Assembly: GCA_903887775.1 (NCBI GenBank)
Contig: CAISRB010000033.1
Coordinates: 310,001 to 374,000, forward strand
DNA from: an uncultured Bacteroidales bacterium
GTDB lineage: Bacteria > Bacteroidota > Bacteroidia > Bacteroidales > FEN-979
Length of the DNA stretch: 64,000 nt
Direction of reading: 5' to 3'
Shown: piece by piece, positions 19,468 through 27,306 of the stretch
How positions within the stretch are numbered: the stretch's first letter is position 1
Layout: every line of letters begins with the position of its first letter
Program-made: the position numbers and the translations under genes
Notes under the pieces: generated by a model
Databases searched by the model: none
Seen by the model: the letters and a program-made list of their open reading frames with translations, nothing else
Told to the model about the DNA's origin: nothing

Positions 19468-22400
19468 ATGAAATTACACGGCCGGTTTCTTGTGCTTTTC
19501 ATACTCATTCCATGGATGTTATTCGCGGGAACCCCCTTTTCGCTTAACTCAGTTCTATCCACCGGGGCCTGGTACAAATTCTCAGTCAGGAACAATGGCC
19601 TTTACCGGATCAGCTATCATGACCTCGTTAACATGGGGATCAATCCCGCCCAGGTCAATCCCGCAAACATCCGGATCTTCGGGAATGGAAGCGGCATGGT
19701 GCCTGAATCCAATGCTGCTGCCAGGATAGATGACCTGCGGGAAATCTCAATTCTTGTGCAGGATGGTGGTGACGGGAAGTTTGATTCAACAGATTATTTT
19801 TTGTTTTATGGCGAAGGCCCTGACAGCTGGAAGTTAAACAACTATACAAAAACATACACCCATTCGAAGAACCTGTACTCTGATGTCAGCTATTATTTTA
19901 TGACCTTCGGCCCCGGAGCAGGCAGGCGGGTTATCTTTAAACCTCTAAGTGATACTGCTGCCAACCGTATTTCAATACGCTGGGACGACATGATACTTCA
20001 TGAACTTGACAAGGTGAACATCATCAGATCGGGAAAGCGATGGTTGGGCGAGCAATTCACAAAAACCAACAGCCGCTACGATTTTGACTTTTCGTTCCCC
20101 TATATCGACAGCCTTTCTTCCGCCAGGATGAAGCTTGGTGTCGTAGGACGTTCAGATGTTTACAGTAAATTCAGGGTCTTCAGGAATGGAGTTAAAATTG
20201 ACAGTTTAAGTATTGACCCTGTCAGCCTGGATTTTGCCGGGGATTATGCAAGAGCCATCGAAAAAAATGAAATTCTGGGGCTCCCGAAATCCAGCTTCAG
20301 AATATCCCTTGAATACAATGTTCCTACGGATGCATCGACCGGTTGGCTTGATTATATTGAACTTCAGTCTGCAAGAAAGCTTTACTGGGCAGGTCATGAG
20401 TTCACCTTCCGGGATTTAAATTCAATGGGGCCCGGCTGGATAACAGAATTCAGGATGAAAAATGCGAAGGCAGGGATTATCGTATGGGATATAACAAACA
20501 TGTCTGATATATACCAGCTTCAGACCACACTTGCCGACAGTCTTTTAAAATTCAAGCTGAGAACGGATTCCCTGCATACTTTTTTTGCCTTTGACGAAAC
20601 CCATTTTGATACGATAAGTTTTGTCGGCCTTGTCGCCAACCAGAACCTTCATGCACTCCAGCCAAAGGAAATGATCATTATTGTGCCTCCTGTCTTTGCA
20701 GGAGAAGCTCAGAGGCTTGCCGATTTCCACAGGTCACATAATCAAATTGAAGCCATGGTTGTTTCCATTCCCGAAATTTTTAATGAGTTCTCCTGCGGTC
20801 AGCCGGATCCGGGAGGGATCCGGGATTTTGTGAAGATGCTGTACGACAGGGGAACGGTTTCAAGCCGTCCAAAATACCTTCTTCTGTTTGGTGATGGTTC
20901 CTATGATCCGAAGGACAGGGTGCCGGGAAACAATAATTTCGTTTGTACCCTGGAATCCCAGGAGTCGATGTCCACTACAGCATCCTTTACTTCGGATGAC
21001 TTCTTCGGGATTATGGGTGAATTGGAAGGCTATGATGCCTCAGGCAGTATTGAAATCGGTGTAGGCAGGTTCCCGGTGAACACTCCCGAACAGGCAAAGA
21101 ATGTCGTAGACAAGATCATCCATTACAGCGCTAAAACGGATACCATATGCGCTGACTGGCGTAACAACCTGGCCCTGGTTTGTGATGAAGGAGAGCGGAA
21201 TTATTTTGTAGGTAATTCGGAAGAAATTGCCGGCATACTCACGGTGAAATACCCCTTCATCAATGTCAATAAGATCTATTTTGATGCATACCCGATGGTG
21301 AGTATCCCTGCCGGGTTCAGGTTTCCCGAGGCCAATAAAGCCCTGAACAATGCAGTGGAAAAAGGCACTTTGCTGATCAATTACATAGGGCACGGAGGCG
21401 AGACCGGCTGGAGTAACCGGCAGGTACTCACAATTGCAGATATCAATTCGTGGACGAATTCTGAAAGGCTGCCGGTATTTGTGACAGCAACATGTGAATT
21501 CAGCAGGTTCGATAACCCGGAACGCTTTTCTGCCGGTGAACAGATCATCGTGAGACCAGGAGGAGGAGGTATTGCCATGTTCTCGACTTCCCGGACCACA
21601 TTTGCAGGGACAAACCAGTCGCTCGATACAAGCTTCTTCCGTCATATGATGGAAAGAAGGGATGGCAAGTATATCAGGATGGGAGACCTCATCATGATAT
21701 CGAAAAACAATAATCAGAATAATTCCTATCTTAGAAACTTTGTCCTGCTGGGCGATCCTGCTCAGCAAATCGCTTTTCCCGATCAGGATATTATTACAAC
21801 AAGCATTAACAACCAGGACCCGGGCCGGCCCGATACTGCCTTGGGCTTGTCGGCGGTTACCGTAAAAGGCCGCTTACAGGACTACCAGGGCAATGCCATC
21901 AATGATTTCAACGGGGTACTTACTGCGAAAGTGTTTGATAAGCCAACGATATACAGCACTCTCGGCAACACGGCAGGCCAGGCCAACGGAAGTTATCCCC
22001 AGAAATTTCTCCTTCAGGATCACCTTATGAGCCGGGTTAAAGTTCCGGTGACTAACGGAGAATTCAGTTTCTCATTTGTTGTGCCAAAGGAAGTCGGGTT
22101 TAGTTTAGGGAAAGGGAAAATCAGTTATTATGCCGAGAATGGTATAACTGATGCGAAGGGCTATACGAATAATATAATTGTGGGAGGAAGGGACCCCGAT
22201 ATCATTCCCGAGAACAATGGGCCTTCGATTGGCCTTTATTTAGACAATCGCGGTTTTATTTCAGGAGGACAAACGGGCACGGACCCGCTTCTTATCGCCG
22301 ACCTGTATGATACTTCAGGTATTAATTCAACCGGTTTTGGTATAGGGCATGATATTATAGGAGTTATGGATGATGACTGGGCAAGAGGCATCAGCATGAA

Positions 22401-22872
22401 CGATTACTATGAACCCACGCTGGGAACTTTTACTCGGGGATCTTTAAGCTACCAGTATTCAGGACTGAAACCCGGTCAGCATAAAATCACGCTCAGAGCT
22501 TTTGACCTGTTCGATAATTCAGCCGAGCAGAGTCTTTATTTCTGGATCCTGAGCGATTCATCAATCAGTATTCAAAACATATTTTGTTACCCGAATCCTG
22601 CGAAAACTGAAACTCATTTTACTTTTACCCCTTTAAGCGCTGTCGGCGGTTATGATGTCACTATCGATATTTATAATCTCTGGGGCATAAAACTGAAGTC
22701 AATCTCTGGAAGTTTTCCCGAATCAGGACCGGGCCCGGTAACAATTGACTGGGATTTGTCCGACGGCAGCGGAAACAAACTGATCAGCGGGATCTATCCT
22801 TTTTCCGCTAAATTTAACGGAAAGAACGGGGCCTTTCTGAACACCTCTGGAAAGATTGTAATAATTCATTGA
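19468..22872 (+). CDS. porU: T9SS C-terminal signal peptidase (PorU-type gingipain-like sortase), copy 2
   Basis: 1134 aa, close in length and layout to copy 1. ATG at 19468 begins a signal peptide (MKLHGRFLVLFILIPWMLFAG), then SVLSTGAWYKFSVRNNGLYRISY, the catalytic pair at probable His642 (YIGHGGETGW) and Cys676 (TATCEFSR), again 34 apart, and a C-terminal domain starting CYPNPAKTETHFTF and ending KIVIIH. An upstream in-frame extension to 19261 lies inside copy 1 and is rejected. Both copies keep the dyad, so neither looks decayed. Blocks such as INYIGHGGE, SAGE and the C-terminal NGPS/SGPT...GLYLDNR/ALYMNDR region align by eye. Tandem duplication with divergence is the simplest explanation. 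Confidence 0.92.
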   Translation: MKLHGRFLVLFILIPWMLFAGTPFSLNSVLSTGAWYKFSVRNNGLYRISYHDLVNMGINPAQVNPANIRIFGNGSGMVPESNAAARIDDLREISILVQDGGDGKFDSTDYFLFYGEGPDSWKLNNYTKTYTHSKNLYSDVSYYFMTFGPGAGRRVIFKPLSDTAANRISIRWDDMILHELDKVNIIRSGKRWLGEQFTKTNSRYDFDFSFPYIDSLSSARMKLGVVGRSDVYSKFRVFRNGVKIDSLSIDPVSLDFAGDYARAIEKNEILGLPKSSFRISLEYNVPTDASTGWLDYIELQSARKLYWAGHEFTFRDLNSMGPGWITEFRMKNAKAGIIVWDITNMSDIYQLQTTLADSLLKFKLRTDSLHTFFAFDETHFDTISFVGLVANQNLHALQPKEMIIIVPPVFAGEAQRLADFHRSHNQIEAMVVSIPEIFNEFSCGQPDPGGIRDFVKMLYDRGTVSSRPKYLLLFGDGSYDPKDRVPGNNNFVCTLESQESMSTTASFTSDDFFGIMGELEGYDASGSIEIGVGRFPVNTPEQAKNVVDKIIHYSAKTDTICADWRNNLALVCDEGERNYFVGNSEEIAGILTVKYPFINVNKIYFDAYPMVSIPAGFRFPEANKALNNAVEKGTLLINYIGHGGETGWSNRQVLTIADINSWTNSERLPVFVTATCEFSRFDNPERFSAGEQIIVRPGGGGIAMFSTSRTTFAGTNQSLDTSFFRHMMERRDGKYIRMGDLIMISKNNNQNNSYLRNFVLLGDPAQQIAFPDQDIITTSINNQDPGRPDTALGLSAVTVKGRLQDYQGNAINDFNGVLTAKVFDKPTIYSTLGNTAGQANGSYPQKFLLQDHLMSRVKVPVTNGEFSFSFVVPKEVGFSLGKGKISYYAENGITDAKGYTNNIIVGGRDPDIIPENNGPSIGLYLDNRGFISGGQTGTDPLLIADLYDTSGINSTGFGIGHDIIGVMDDDWARGISMNDYYEPTLGTFTRGSLSYQYSGLKPGQHKITLRAFDLFDNSAEQSLYFWILSDSSISIQNIFCYPNPAKTETHFTFTPLSAVGGYDVTIDIYNLWGIKLKSISGSFPESGPGPVTIDWDLSDGSGNKLISGIYPFSAKFNGKNGAFLNTSGKIVIIH

Positions 22873-22976
22873 TAAGCAGATATATACATTCAATTTTTTA
22901 AACAAAAGCAATATAGAGAATGTTAATTCGTTAATTCTGCAGGCGATCATAGTACATATATTTAATAATTCTTCGA

Positions 22977-24179
22977 ATGCAACAGATTAAAAATAGTTTG
23001 GTTTTATTATTGGTTTTAAGTTTTGCGGCATCGGATGTTTTTGCGCAACTGCCACCGGAACCTACGGATGGTTCGAGGGTAATTTCAACCTCGGTACCGT
23101 TTTTAACGATAGCTCCCGATGCAAGGGCAGGAGGTATGGGAGATGTCGGAGCTTCTACTTCCCCTGATATTTATTCGATGTTCTGGAATCCGGCAAAATA
23201 TGCCTTTTGCGATAAAGCGCTTGGCATTGGCATTGGCTATGTTCCCTGGCTCAGGGGATTGGTTAATGACATAGGTATGGCTTCACTTTACGGATATTAC
23301 AAAATTGGAGATAAGCAGGCTGTAGCGATGTCGCTCAGGTATTTTTCGATGGGAGAAATCAACTATACCGATGAGAACGGCAAGGACCTTGGCAATTACA
23401 AGCCTAATGAACTGGCAGTTGATGCTACCTATTCCAGGAAATTTTCAAGAGAAATCTCCGGGGCGGTTGCCGCCAGGTTTATTTATTCAAACCTCATCCC
23501 CGGTTATAACGCATATGATGCAAGTGTCAAGCCAGGTTACTCGGTTGCTGCCGACGTTGCTTTCTATTACCACCACCCGATGGAAATCACGGGAACCAGT
23601 GGCGGTTCTATTGACTTTGGATTCGACATTTCGAACATCGGGGCCAAGATATCATACAGCAGCGCTTCCATCCAGAGCAACTTCATCCCTACCAACCTCA
23701 GGCTTGGACCTTCTTTTACGCTCGATATTGATGACTACAACAGGATCTCAGTTGCCATTGACCTGAATAAGCTCCTGGTTCCCACTCCCCCGGTGACCCA
23801 GTATGACAGTGCTTCGAAAACCTATGTTATCATCGCTGGTAAGGATAACAATGTTTCCGCTGTACGCGGGATGCTGCAGTCATTTTACGATGCACCTTAC
23901 GGTTTCAAGGAAGAGCTTCAGGAAATTACCGTGTCAGCCGCCGCCGAATACTGGTATAACAAACTGTTTTCAATACGTGCAGGTTACTTCTATGAATCAA
24001 AATACAAAGGCAACCGGCAATTCTTTACACTTGGGGCCGGTTTGAGGTATAATGTCTTCGGGTTGGATTTCTCATATCTTATTCCTGTTAAACAGAATAA
24101 CCCTTTGCAGAACACGATGGAGTTTACCTTGCTGTTTAATTTCGACACCGAGAAAAAGAGTAAGCAGGCAGCACAGTAG
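22977..24179 (+). CDS. porV: T9SS outer-membrane protein PorV
   Basis: 400-aa FadL-like outer-membrane barrel. Signal peptide ends near DVFAQ. PorV hallmarks are ISTSVPFLTIAPDARAGGMG, GDVGASTSPDIYSMFWNPAK and a beta-strand-rich remainder ending FTLLFNFDT. PorV (LptO) carries folded cargo from the SprA/Sov channel to the PorU attachment complex. It lies 104 bases after the second porU, the standard porU-porV order. The hairpin repeat element lies between this gene and ispF. Confidence 0.94.
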   Translation: MQQIKNSLVLLLVLSFAASDVFAQLPPEPTDGSRVISTSVPFLTIAPDARAGGMGDVGASTSPDIYSMFWNPAKYAFCDKALGIGIGYVPWLRGLVNDIGMASLYGYYKIGDKQAVAMSLRYFSMGEINYTDENGKDLGNYKPNELAVDATYSRKFSREISGAVAARFIYSNLIPGYNAYDASVKPGYSVAADVAFYYHHPMEITGTSGGSIDFGFDISNIGAKISYSSASIQSNFIPTNLRLGPSFTLDIDDYNRISVAIDLNKLLVPTPPVTQYDSASKTYVIIAGKDNNVSAVRGMLQSFYDAPYGFKEELQEITVSAAAEYWYNKLFSIRAGYFYESKYKGNRQFFTLGAGLRYNVFGLDFSYLIPVKQNNPLQNTMEFTLLFNFDTEKKSKQAAQ

Positions 24180-24183
24180 AAAG

Positions 24184-24308
24184 GCGTTTTGCGTTATGGC
24201 GTTTTGCGTTATGGCGTTATTGCGTTCAGCGTTAAATCGTAATTATTCGCAATATTGTTAATTTTATTTGGTGCTCATTTCGGCTTCGCCGAACGTAAAT
24301 CGTAAATC
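24184..24308 (+). repeat. GCGTT array plus hairpin repeat between porV and ispF
   Basis: Seven GCGTT units (24184-24233) with TT, ATG, ATT and CA spacers, then a block that is the near-identical inverse of 8329-8427. That block includes TTCGGCTTCGCCGAA (24279-24293), which can fold to a 6-bp stem with a TTC loop, and CGTAAATCGTAAATCA, ending a few bases before the ispF ATG. Confidence 0.85.
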
Positions 24309-24311
24309 AAA

Positions 24312-24782
24312 ATGAGGGTAGGTTTTGGTTTCGATACCCATAAACTTGAACCCGGGCTTCCGTTCAGGCTCGGTGGAATACTCATTGAACATTCGAAAGG
24401 AGCCGTAGGCCATTCCGATGCCGATGTGCTGATCCATGCGATCATTGATTCCCTTCTCGGCGCTGCAGGGCTTCCTGATATCGGTCAGCAATTTCCTGAT
24501 TCTTCAGCTGATTATAAGGGAATTGACAGCAGTCTTTTGCTCAGGCAGACACTTCAGATGGTAACCGGGAAAGGTTTTTCGATTGAAAACATAGACTGCA
24601 CGGTTGTTCTGCAGCAGCCAAAGATCGCTGCCTCTATTCCTTTGATGATCACTTCTCTTTCGGCTACTCTCGGGATTGATCCCTCCCGGATCAATGTAAA
24701 AGCAAAGACCAGCGAGAAGCTTGGTTTTATAGGCAGGGAAGAAGGCGTTTCAGCATATGCGGTGGCATTGCTGCTGCAATAA
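24312..24782 (+). CDS. ispF: 2-C-methyl-D-erythritol 2,4-cyclodiphosphate synthase
   Basis: 156-aa enzyme of the MEP isoprenoid pathway that cyclises CDP-ME 2-phosphate. Metal ligands Asp8 and His10 (GFGFDTHKLEPG) and His42 (GHSDADVLIHA) are present, with GAAGLPDIGQQFPD and the C-terminal TSEKLGFIGREEGVSA. Length is the family norm. It starts directly after the dispersed hairpin repeat and is followed by an inverted AACGC array (24783-24830). Confidence 0.97.
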   Translation: MRVGFGFDTHKLEPGLPFRLGGILIEHSKGAVGHSDADVLIHAIIDSLLGAAGLPDIGQQFPDSSADYKGIDSSLLLRQTLQMVTGKGFSIENIDCTVVLQQPKIAASIPLMITSLSATLGIDPSRINVKAKTSEKLGFIGREEGVSAYAVALLLQ

Positions 24783-24830
24783 ACGCCAAAACGCTCTAAC
24801 GCAGAACGCCCCAACGTAATAACGCAAAAC
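24783..24830 (-). repeat. GCGTT array (read on minus) between ispF and rpsF
   Basis: Five AACGC units and one AACGT in 48 bases, the reverse of the GCGTT arrays at 9507, 24184 and 60199. It begins directly after the ispF stop and ends just before the rpsF promoter. Confidence 0.7.
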
Positions 24831-24833
24831 ACA

Positions 24834-24865
24834 TTTGGTTATCTCCTTTCTTCTTCGTAATTTTG
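24834..24865 (+). promoter_or_regulatory. Predicted promoter of the rpsF-rpsR-rplI operon
   Basis: TTTG (24834-24837), a 20-base spacer, then TAATTTTG (24858-24865), a full match to the Bacteroidota consensus. Transcription would start near 24870, leaving a leader of about 44 bases before the rpsF ATG. Confidence 0.7.
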
Positions 24866-24913
24866 CAGCCCATTTTATAAAACCAATTTATTTATTAAAC
24901 AAAACAAAAGGAA

Positions 24914-25276
24914 ATGTTAAACCAGTACGAAACCGTTTTCATTATGACTCCCGTTTTATCTGAAGAACAGATGAAGGAAGCGGTAGAAAAGTATCAGAAG
25001 TTCCTCGTCAGTAAAAAGGCCGAGATCGTTCACGAGGAACATTGGGGATTGAAAAAACTCGCCTATCCCATTCAGAAGAAGAGCACAGGCTTTTATCATT
25101 TGATTGAATTCAAAGCCGAACCCTCTGTCATCAAGGAATGGGAAGTAACCTTTAAACGTGATGAACGCATCCTTCGCTTTCTGACGGTCGTTCTCGACAA
25201 GCATTCTCTTGCATACAGCGAGAAGAAACGTGCGAAATCAAGGGACAAGAAGAAGGAAAAAGAAGTTCAGGAATAA
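24914..25276 (+). CDS. rpsF: 30S ribosomal protein S6
   Basis: 120-aa bS6. It opens [19 protein letters not shown], with [18 protein letters not shown] and the central RNA-binding strands typical of S6, and ends in a basic and acidic tail. First gene of rpsF-rpsR-rplI, with a strong predicted promoter at 24834-24865. Confidence 0.97.
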   Translation: MLNQYETVFIMTPVLSEEQMKEAVEKYQKFLVSKKAEIVHEEHWGLKKLAYPIQKKSTGFYHLIEFKAEPSVIKEWEVTFKRDERILRFLTVVLDKHSLAYSEKKRAKSRDKKKEKEVQE

Positions 25277-25293
25277 TCTAAAAATCAGTACAA

Positions 25294-25566
25294 ATGGCTA
25301 CACAACAACAAGGCGAAATAAAATATCTTACCCCGATCGCGGTAGATACCAAAAAAAAGAAATACTGCCGTTTCAAGAAAAGCGGAATCAAGTATATCGA
25401 TTACAAGGACGCAGATTTTCTGCTCAAGTTTATCAATGAACAGGGTAAAATCCTCCCGCGCCGTATAACCGGCACCTCTACCAAATACCAGAGGAAAGTG
25501 GCACAGGCCGTGAAAAGGGCCCGCCACCTGGCTTTATTACCTTACGTTGCTGATATGTTAAAATAA
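25294..25566 (+). CDS. rpsR: 30S ribosomal protein S18
   Basis: 90-aa bS18 with [37 protein letters not shown] and [17 protein letters not shown], the conserved S18 core. It binds S6 on the small-subunit platform. It lies 17 bases after rpsF and 13 before rplI. Confidence 0.97.
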   Translation: MATQQQGEIKYLTPIAVDTKKKKYCRFKKSGIKYIDYKDADFLLKFINEQGKILPRRITGTSTKYQRKVAQAVKRARHLALLPYVADMLK

Positions 25567-25579
25567 GGAGGGACGAACG

Positions 25580-26029
25580 ATGGAAGTTATTTTAAAACAG
25601 GATGTTCTCAATTTGGGATACGCGAATGACAAGGTGAATGTCAAACCGGGTTACGCACGCAATTACTTGATTCCCCAGGGGTTGGCTATCATTGCAACCC
25701 AGACCAATAAAAAGATCCTTGCTGAAACTATGAAGCAAAGGGCTCATAAGGAAGAGAAAATCTTCAAGAGTGCCGAAGAGCTTGCAAAGGCATTGGCTAA
25801 TGTAACTGTAAAGATCGGAGCAAAAGCTGCTGAGAGCGGAAAGATCTTCGGATCGGTGAATGCCCTCCAGGTGGCCCAGGCTCTGAAAGACCAGTTCAAC
25901 TTCGAAGTTGACCGCCGCAAGATCCACGTTGACCATGAGCATATCAAGGAACTTGGAACCTATAAAGCAAAAGTTACTTTGCATAAGGATCTTCATGTTG
26001 AGATCGCTTTCGAGGTGTTTGCGGAATAG
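25580..26029 (+). CDS. rplI: 50S ribosomal protein L9
   Basis: 149-aa bL9. The N-terminal domain is MEVILKQDVLNLGYANDKV with VKPGYARNYLIPQGLA, followed by the long connecting helix and the C-terminal domain (SGKIFGSVNALQVAQAL). Last gene of the ribosomal operon, followed by a GTACAAT repeat and then a strong terminator hairpin at 26128-26156. Confidence 0.97.
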   Translation: MEVILKQDVLNLGYANDKVNVKPGYARNYLIPQGLAIIATQTNKKILAETMKQRAHKEEKIFKSAEELAKALANVTVKIGAKAAESGKIFGSVNALQVAQALKDQFNFEVDRRKIHVDHEHIKELGTYKAKVTLHKDLHVEIAFEVFAE

Positions 26030-26037
26030 TATCTGAG

Positions 26038-26070
26038 ATGTACAATGTACTATGTACAATGTACAAATTG
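26038..26070. repeat. GTACAAT/ATTGTAC palindromic array after rplI
   Basis: ATGTACAATGTAC is repeated twice, ending CAAATT. The inverse orientation of the same unit (TTTGTACATTGTACAT) is at 9558-9584. Each unit is itself nearly palindromic. Noncoding. Confidence 0.65.
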
Positions 26071-26127
26071 AATTTGACAGGCAAGACGTAAGTCATAGCA
26101 TCAACATCACCTGAAATTATTACTTTT

Positions 26128-26156
26128 ATCCCGGAATTATGTTCCGGGATTTTTTT
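26128..26156 (+). terminator. Intrinsic terminator after rplI
   Basis: A 9-bp perfect stem ATCCCGGAA / TTCCGGGAT (26128-26136 and 26142-26150) with a 5-base loop, followed by a run of seven T (26150-26156). It points rightward and fits the end of rpsF-rpsR-rplI. The T run ends exactly at the ATG of the following methyltransferase gene (26157). Confidence 0.85.
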
Positions 26157-26966
26157 ATGCTTTCAAAAAGCCAGATAAAACACATTAATTCCCTGAAGAT
26201 CAGGAAATACAGGGATGAATATCAGGAATTTATAGCCGAAGGTTCAACCCTGGTTACAGATCTGATCGGAGGCGGGTTTGAAATAGCCGGAGTATATGCC
26301 CAAAGCCAGTGGATCTCTTCCTTCGAGAAATTGACCCGGGATAAGAATGTTCCGGTTTTTGAAACAGCTCCGAAAGAAATGGAGAGGATCACTTCCCTTT
26401 CGAGCCCAAGCCCCGTGCTGGCGATCGTGAAGATCCCGCCTGATGATTCAGAGTCGCTGAAAGAGGCCGATGCCCTGTCGCTTGAACAGTTGCTTCCCGG
26501 TCTTTATGAAGATCTTTCACTAATGCTTGAAGGTATCAGCGATCCGGGAAACCTGGGGACCATTCTAAGGATAGCCGACTGGTTCGGGATCAGGAATGTG
26601 TTTTGTTCCGGGAACTGCGTGGAGTTATACAACCCGAAAGTCGTGCAGTCAAGCATGGGCTCAGTGGCAAGAGTAAAAGTGCACTATACTGATCTTGCCG
26701 GCCTGCTTGAAAAACTCAACGGAAGGGTAGCTGTCTATGGGACCTTCCTGAAGGGTGATCCGGTCTATTCCAGGCAATCCCTCAAAAACGGCATCCTTAT
26801 AATAGGAAGTGAAGCTCATGGTATATCTGACGACCTTACCCCCTTTGTTACCGAAAGGCTGTTTATCCCTTCATATGGTACATCAGTGAACGGCAAAGCC
26901 GAATCCCTCAATGCTGCAGTGGCTTCTGCAATAATTATTTCTGAATTCCGGCGCCGCGAATTGTAA
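26157..26966 (+). CDS. TrmH/SpoU-family RNA 2'-O-methyltransferase
   Basis: 269-aa SPOUT methyltransferase. N-terminal substrate-binding part (SKSQIKHINSLKIRKYRDEYQEFIAEG), then the knotted catalytic domain with motif 1 DPGNLGTILRIADWFG, motif 2 ILIIGSEAHGIS and motif 3 ESLNAAVASAI. The likely target is 23S rRNA or tRNA ribose, but the exact site is not readable. Start: ATG 26157 (MLSKSQIK). The upstream ATG 26139 lies inside the loop of the rplI terminator and is unlikely. With the start touching the terminator, expression needs either read-through from the ribosomal operon or an unrecognised promoter overlapping the hairpin. Confidence 0.9.
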   Translation: MLSKSQIKHINSLKIRKYRDEYQEFIAEGSTLVTDLIGGGFEIAGVYAQSQWISSFEKLTRDKNVPVFETAPKEMERITSLSSPSPVLAIVKIPPDDSESLKEADALSLEQLLPGLYEDLSLMLEGISDPGNLGTILRIADWFGIRNVFCSGNCVELYNPKVVQSSMGSVARVKVHYTDLAGLLEKLNGRVAVYGTFLKGDPVYSRQSLKNGILIIGSEAHGISDDLTPFVTERLFIPSYGTSVNGKAESLNAAVASAIIISEFRRREL

Positions 26967-26978
26967 TCCCTCCCGGTA

Positions 26979-27150
26979 GATCCCCCTCAGCCCGCTGTGG
27001 AACATTGGGGCCATGCATCTGATCTCTCCCGTTAAATTCCCCGCATCCTGCTCTGGAACCCGGGGGCCATGCCTTTGATCTCCCCCGTTAAATTCCCCGC
27101 ATCCTGTTCTGGAACCCGGGGATCATGCCTTTGAATCACCCCCGTGAATC
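26979..27150 (+). repeat. 56-base tandem repeat
   Basis: Two complete units, 27021-27076 and 27077-27132, differ at only a few bases. Each has GTTAAATTCCCCGCATCCTG, TCTGGAACCCGGGG and CATGCCTTT. A more diverged partial unit precedes (26979-27020) and an 18-base partial follows. GC content is higher than in flanking noncoding DNA. No unit is coding. Confidence 0.85.
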
Positions 27151-27190
27151 TGCTAAAGGTCTTTCACTCTGTTTTTATATACTGCAACAA

Positions 27191-27198
27191 TAGTTTTG
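27191..27198 (+). promoter_or_regulatory. Possible -7 element before GNAT-like gene
   Basis: TAGTTTTG matches TAnnTTTG, but lies 108 bases before the ATG and has no TTG at the right spacing. Weak. Confidence 0.25.
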
Positions 27199-27306
27199 TG
27201 ACAAAAACAAAGTCAACGGTCACACTTACGAAGAAAATGGTAACGTTTACTTTTTTTCATTTGCTCTCGCCTTCCTGCAGAAATAAATTAGCAGAAAATT
27301 CATACA

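Larger units (their letters stand above)
26967..27306. other. 340-base noncoding gap with tandem repeat
   Basis: No credible gene. It holds a 56-base tandem repeat (26979-27150), an A/T-rich stretch and a possible -7 box TAGTTTTG (27191-27198) before the GNAT-like gene. A short GTGAC/GTCAC inverted pair lies at 27198-27223. Confidence 0.6.

Noticed and set aside
21040-21768. 242-codon minus-strand reading frame
   Set aside because: Antisense to the catalytic region of the second porU; no family resemblance and no promoter.
26139-26156. ATG at 26139 as the start of the TrmH-family gene
   Set aside because: It lies in the loop of a strong terminator hairpin and would add MFRDFF, which does not fit the family N-terminus.
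26979-27150. CRISPR array
   Set aside because: The 56-base units are directly adjacent with no unique spacers, and no cas gene is present.
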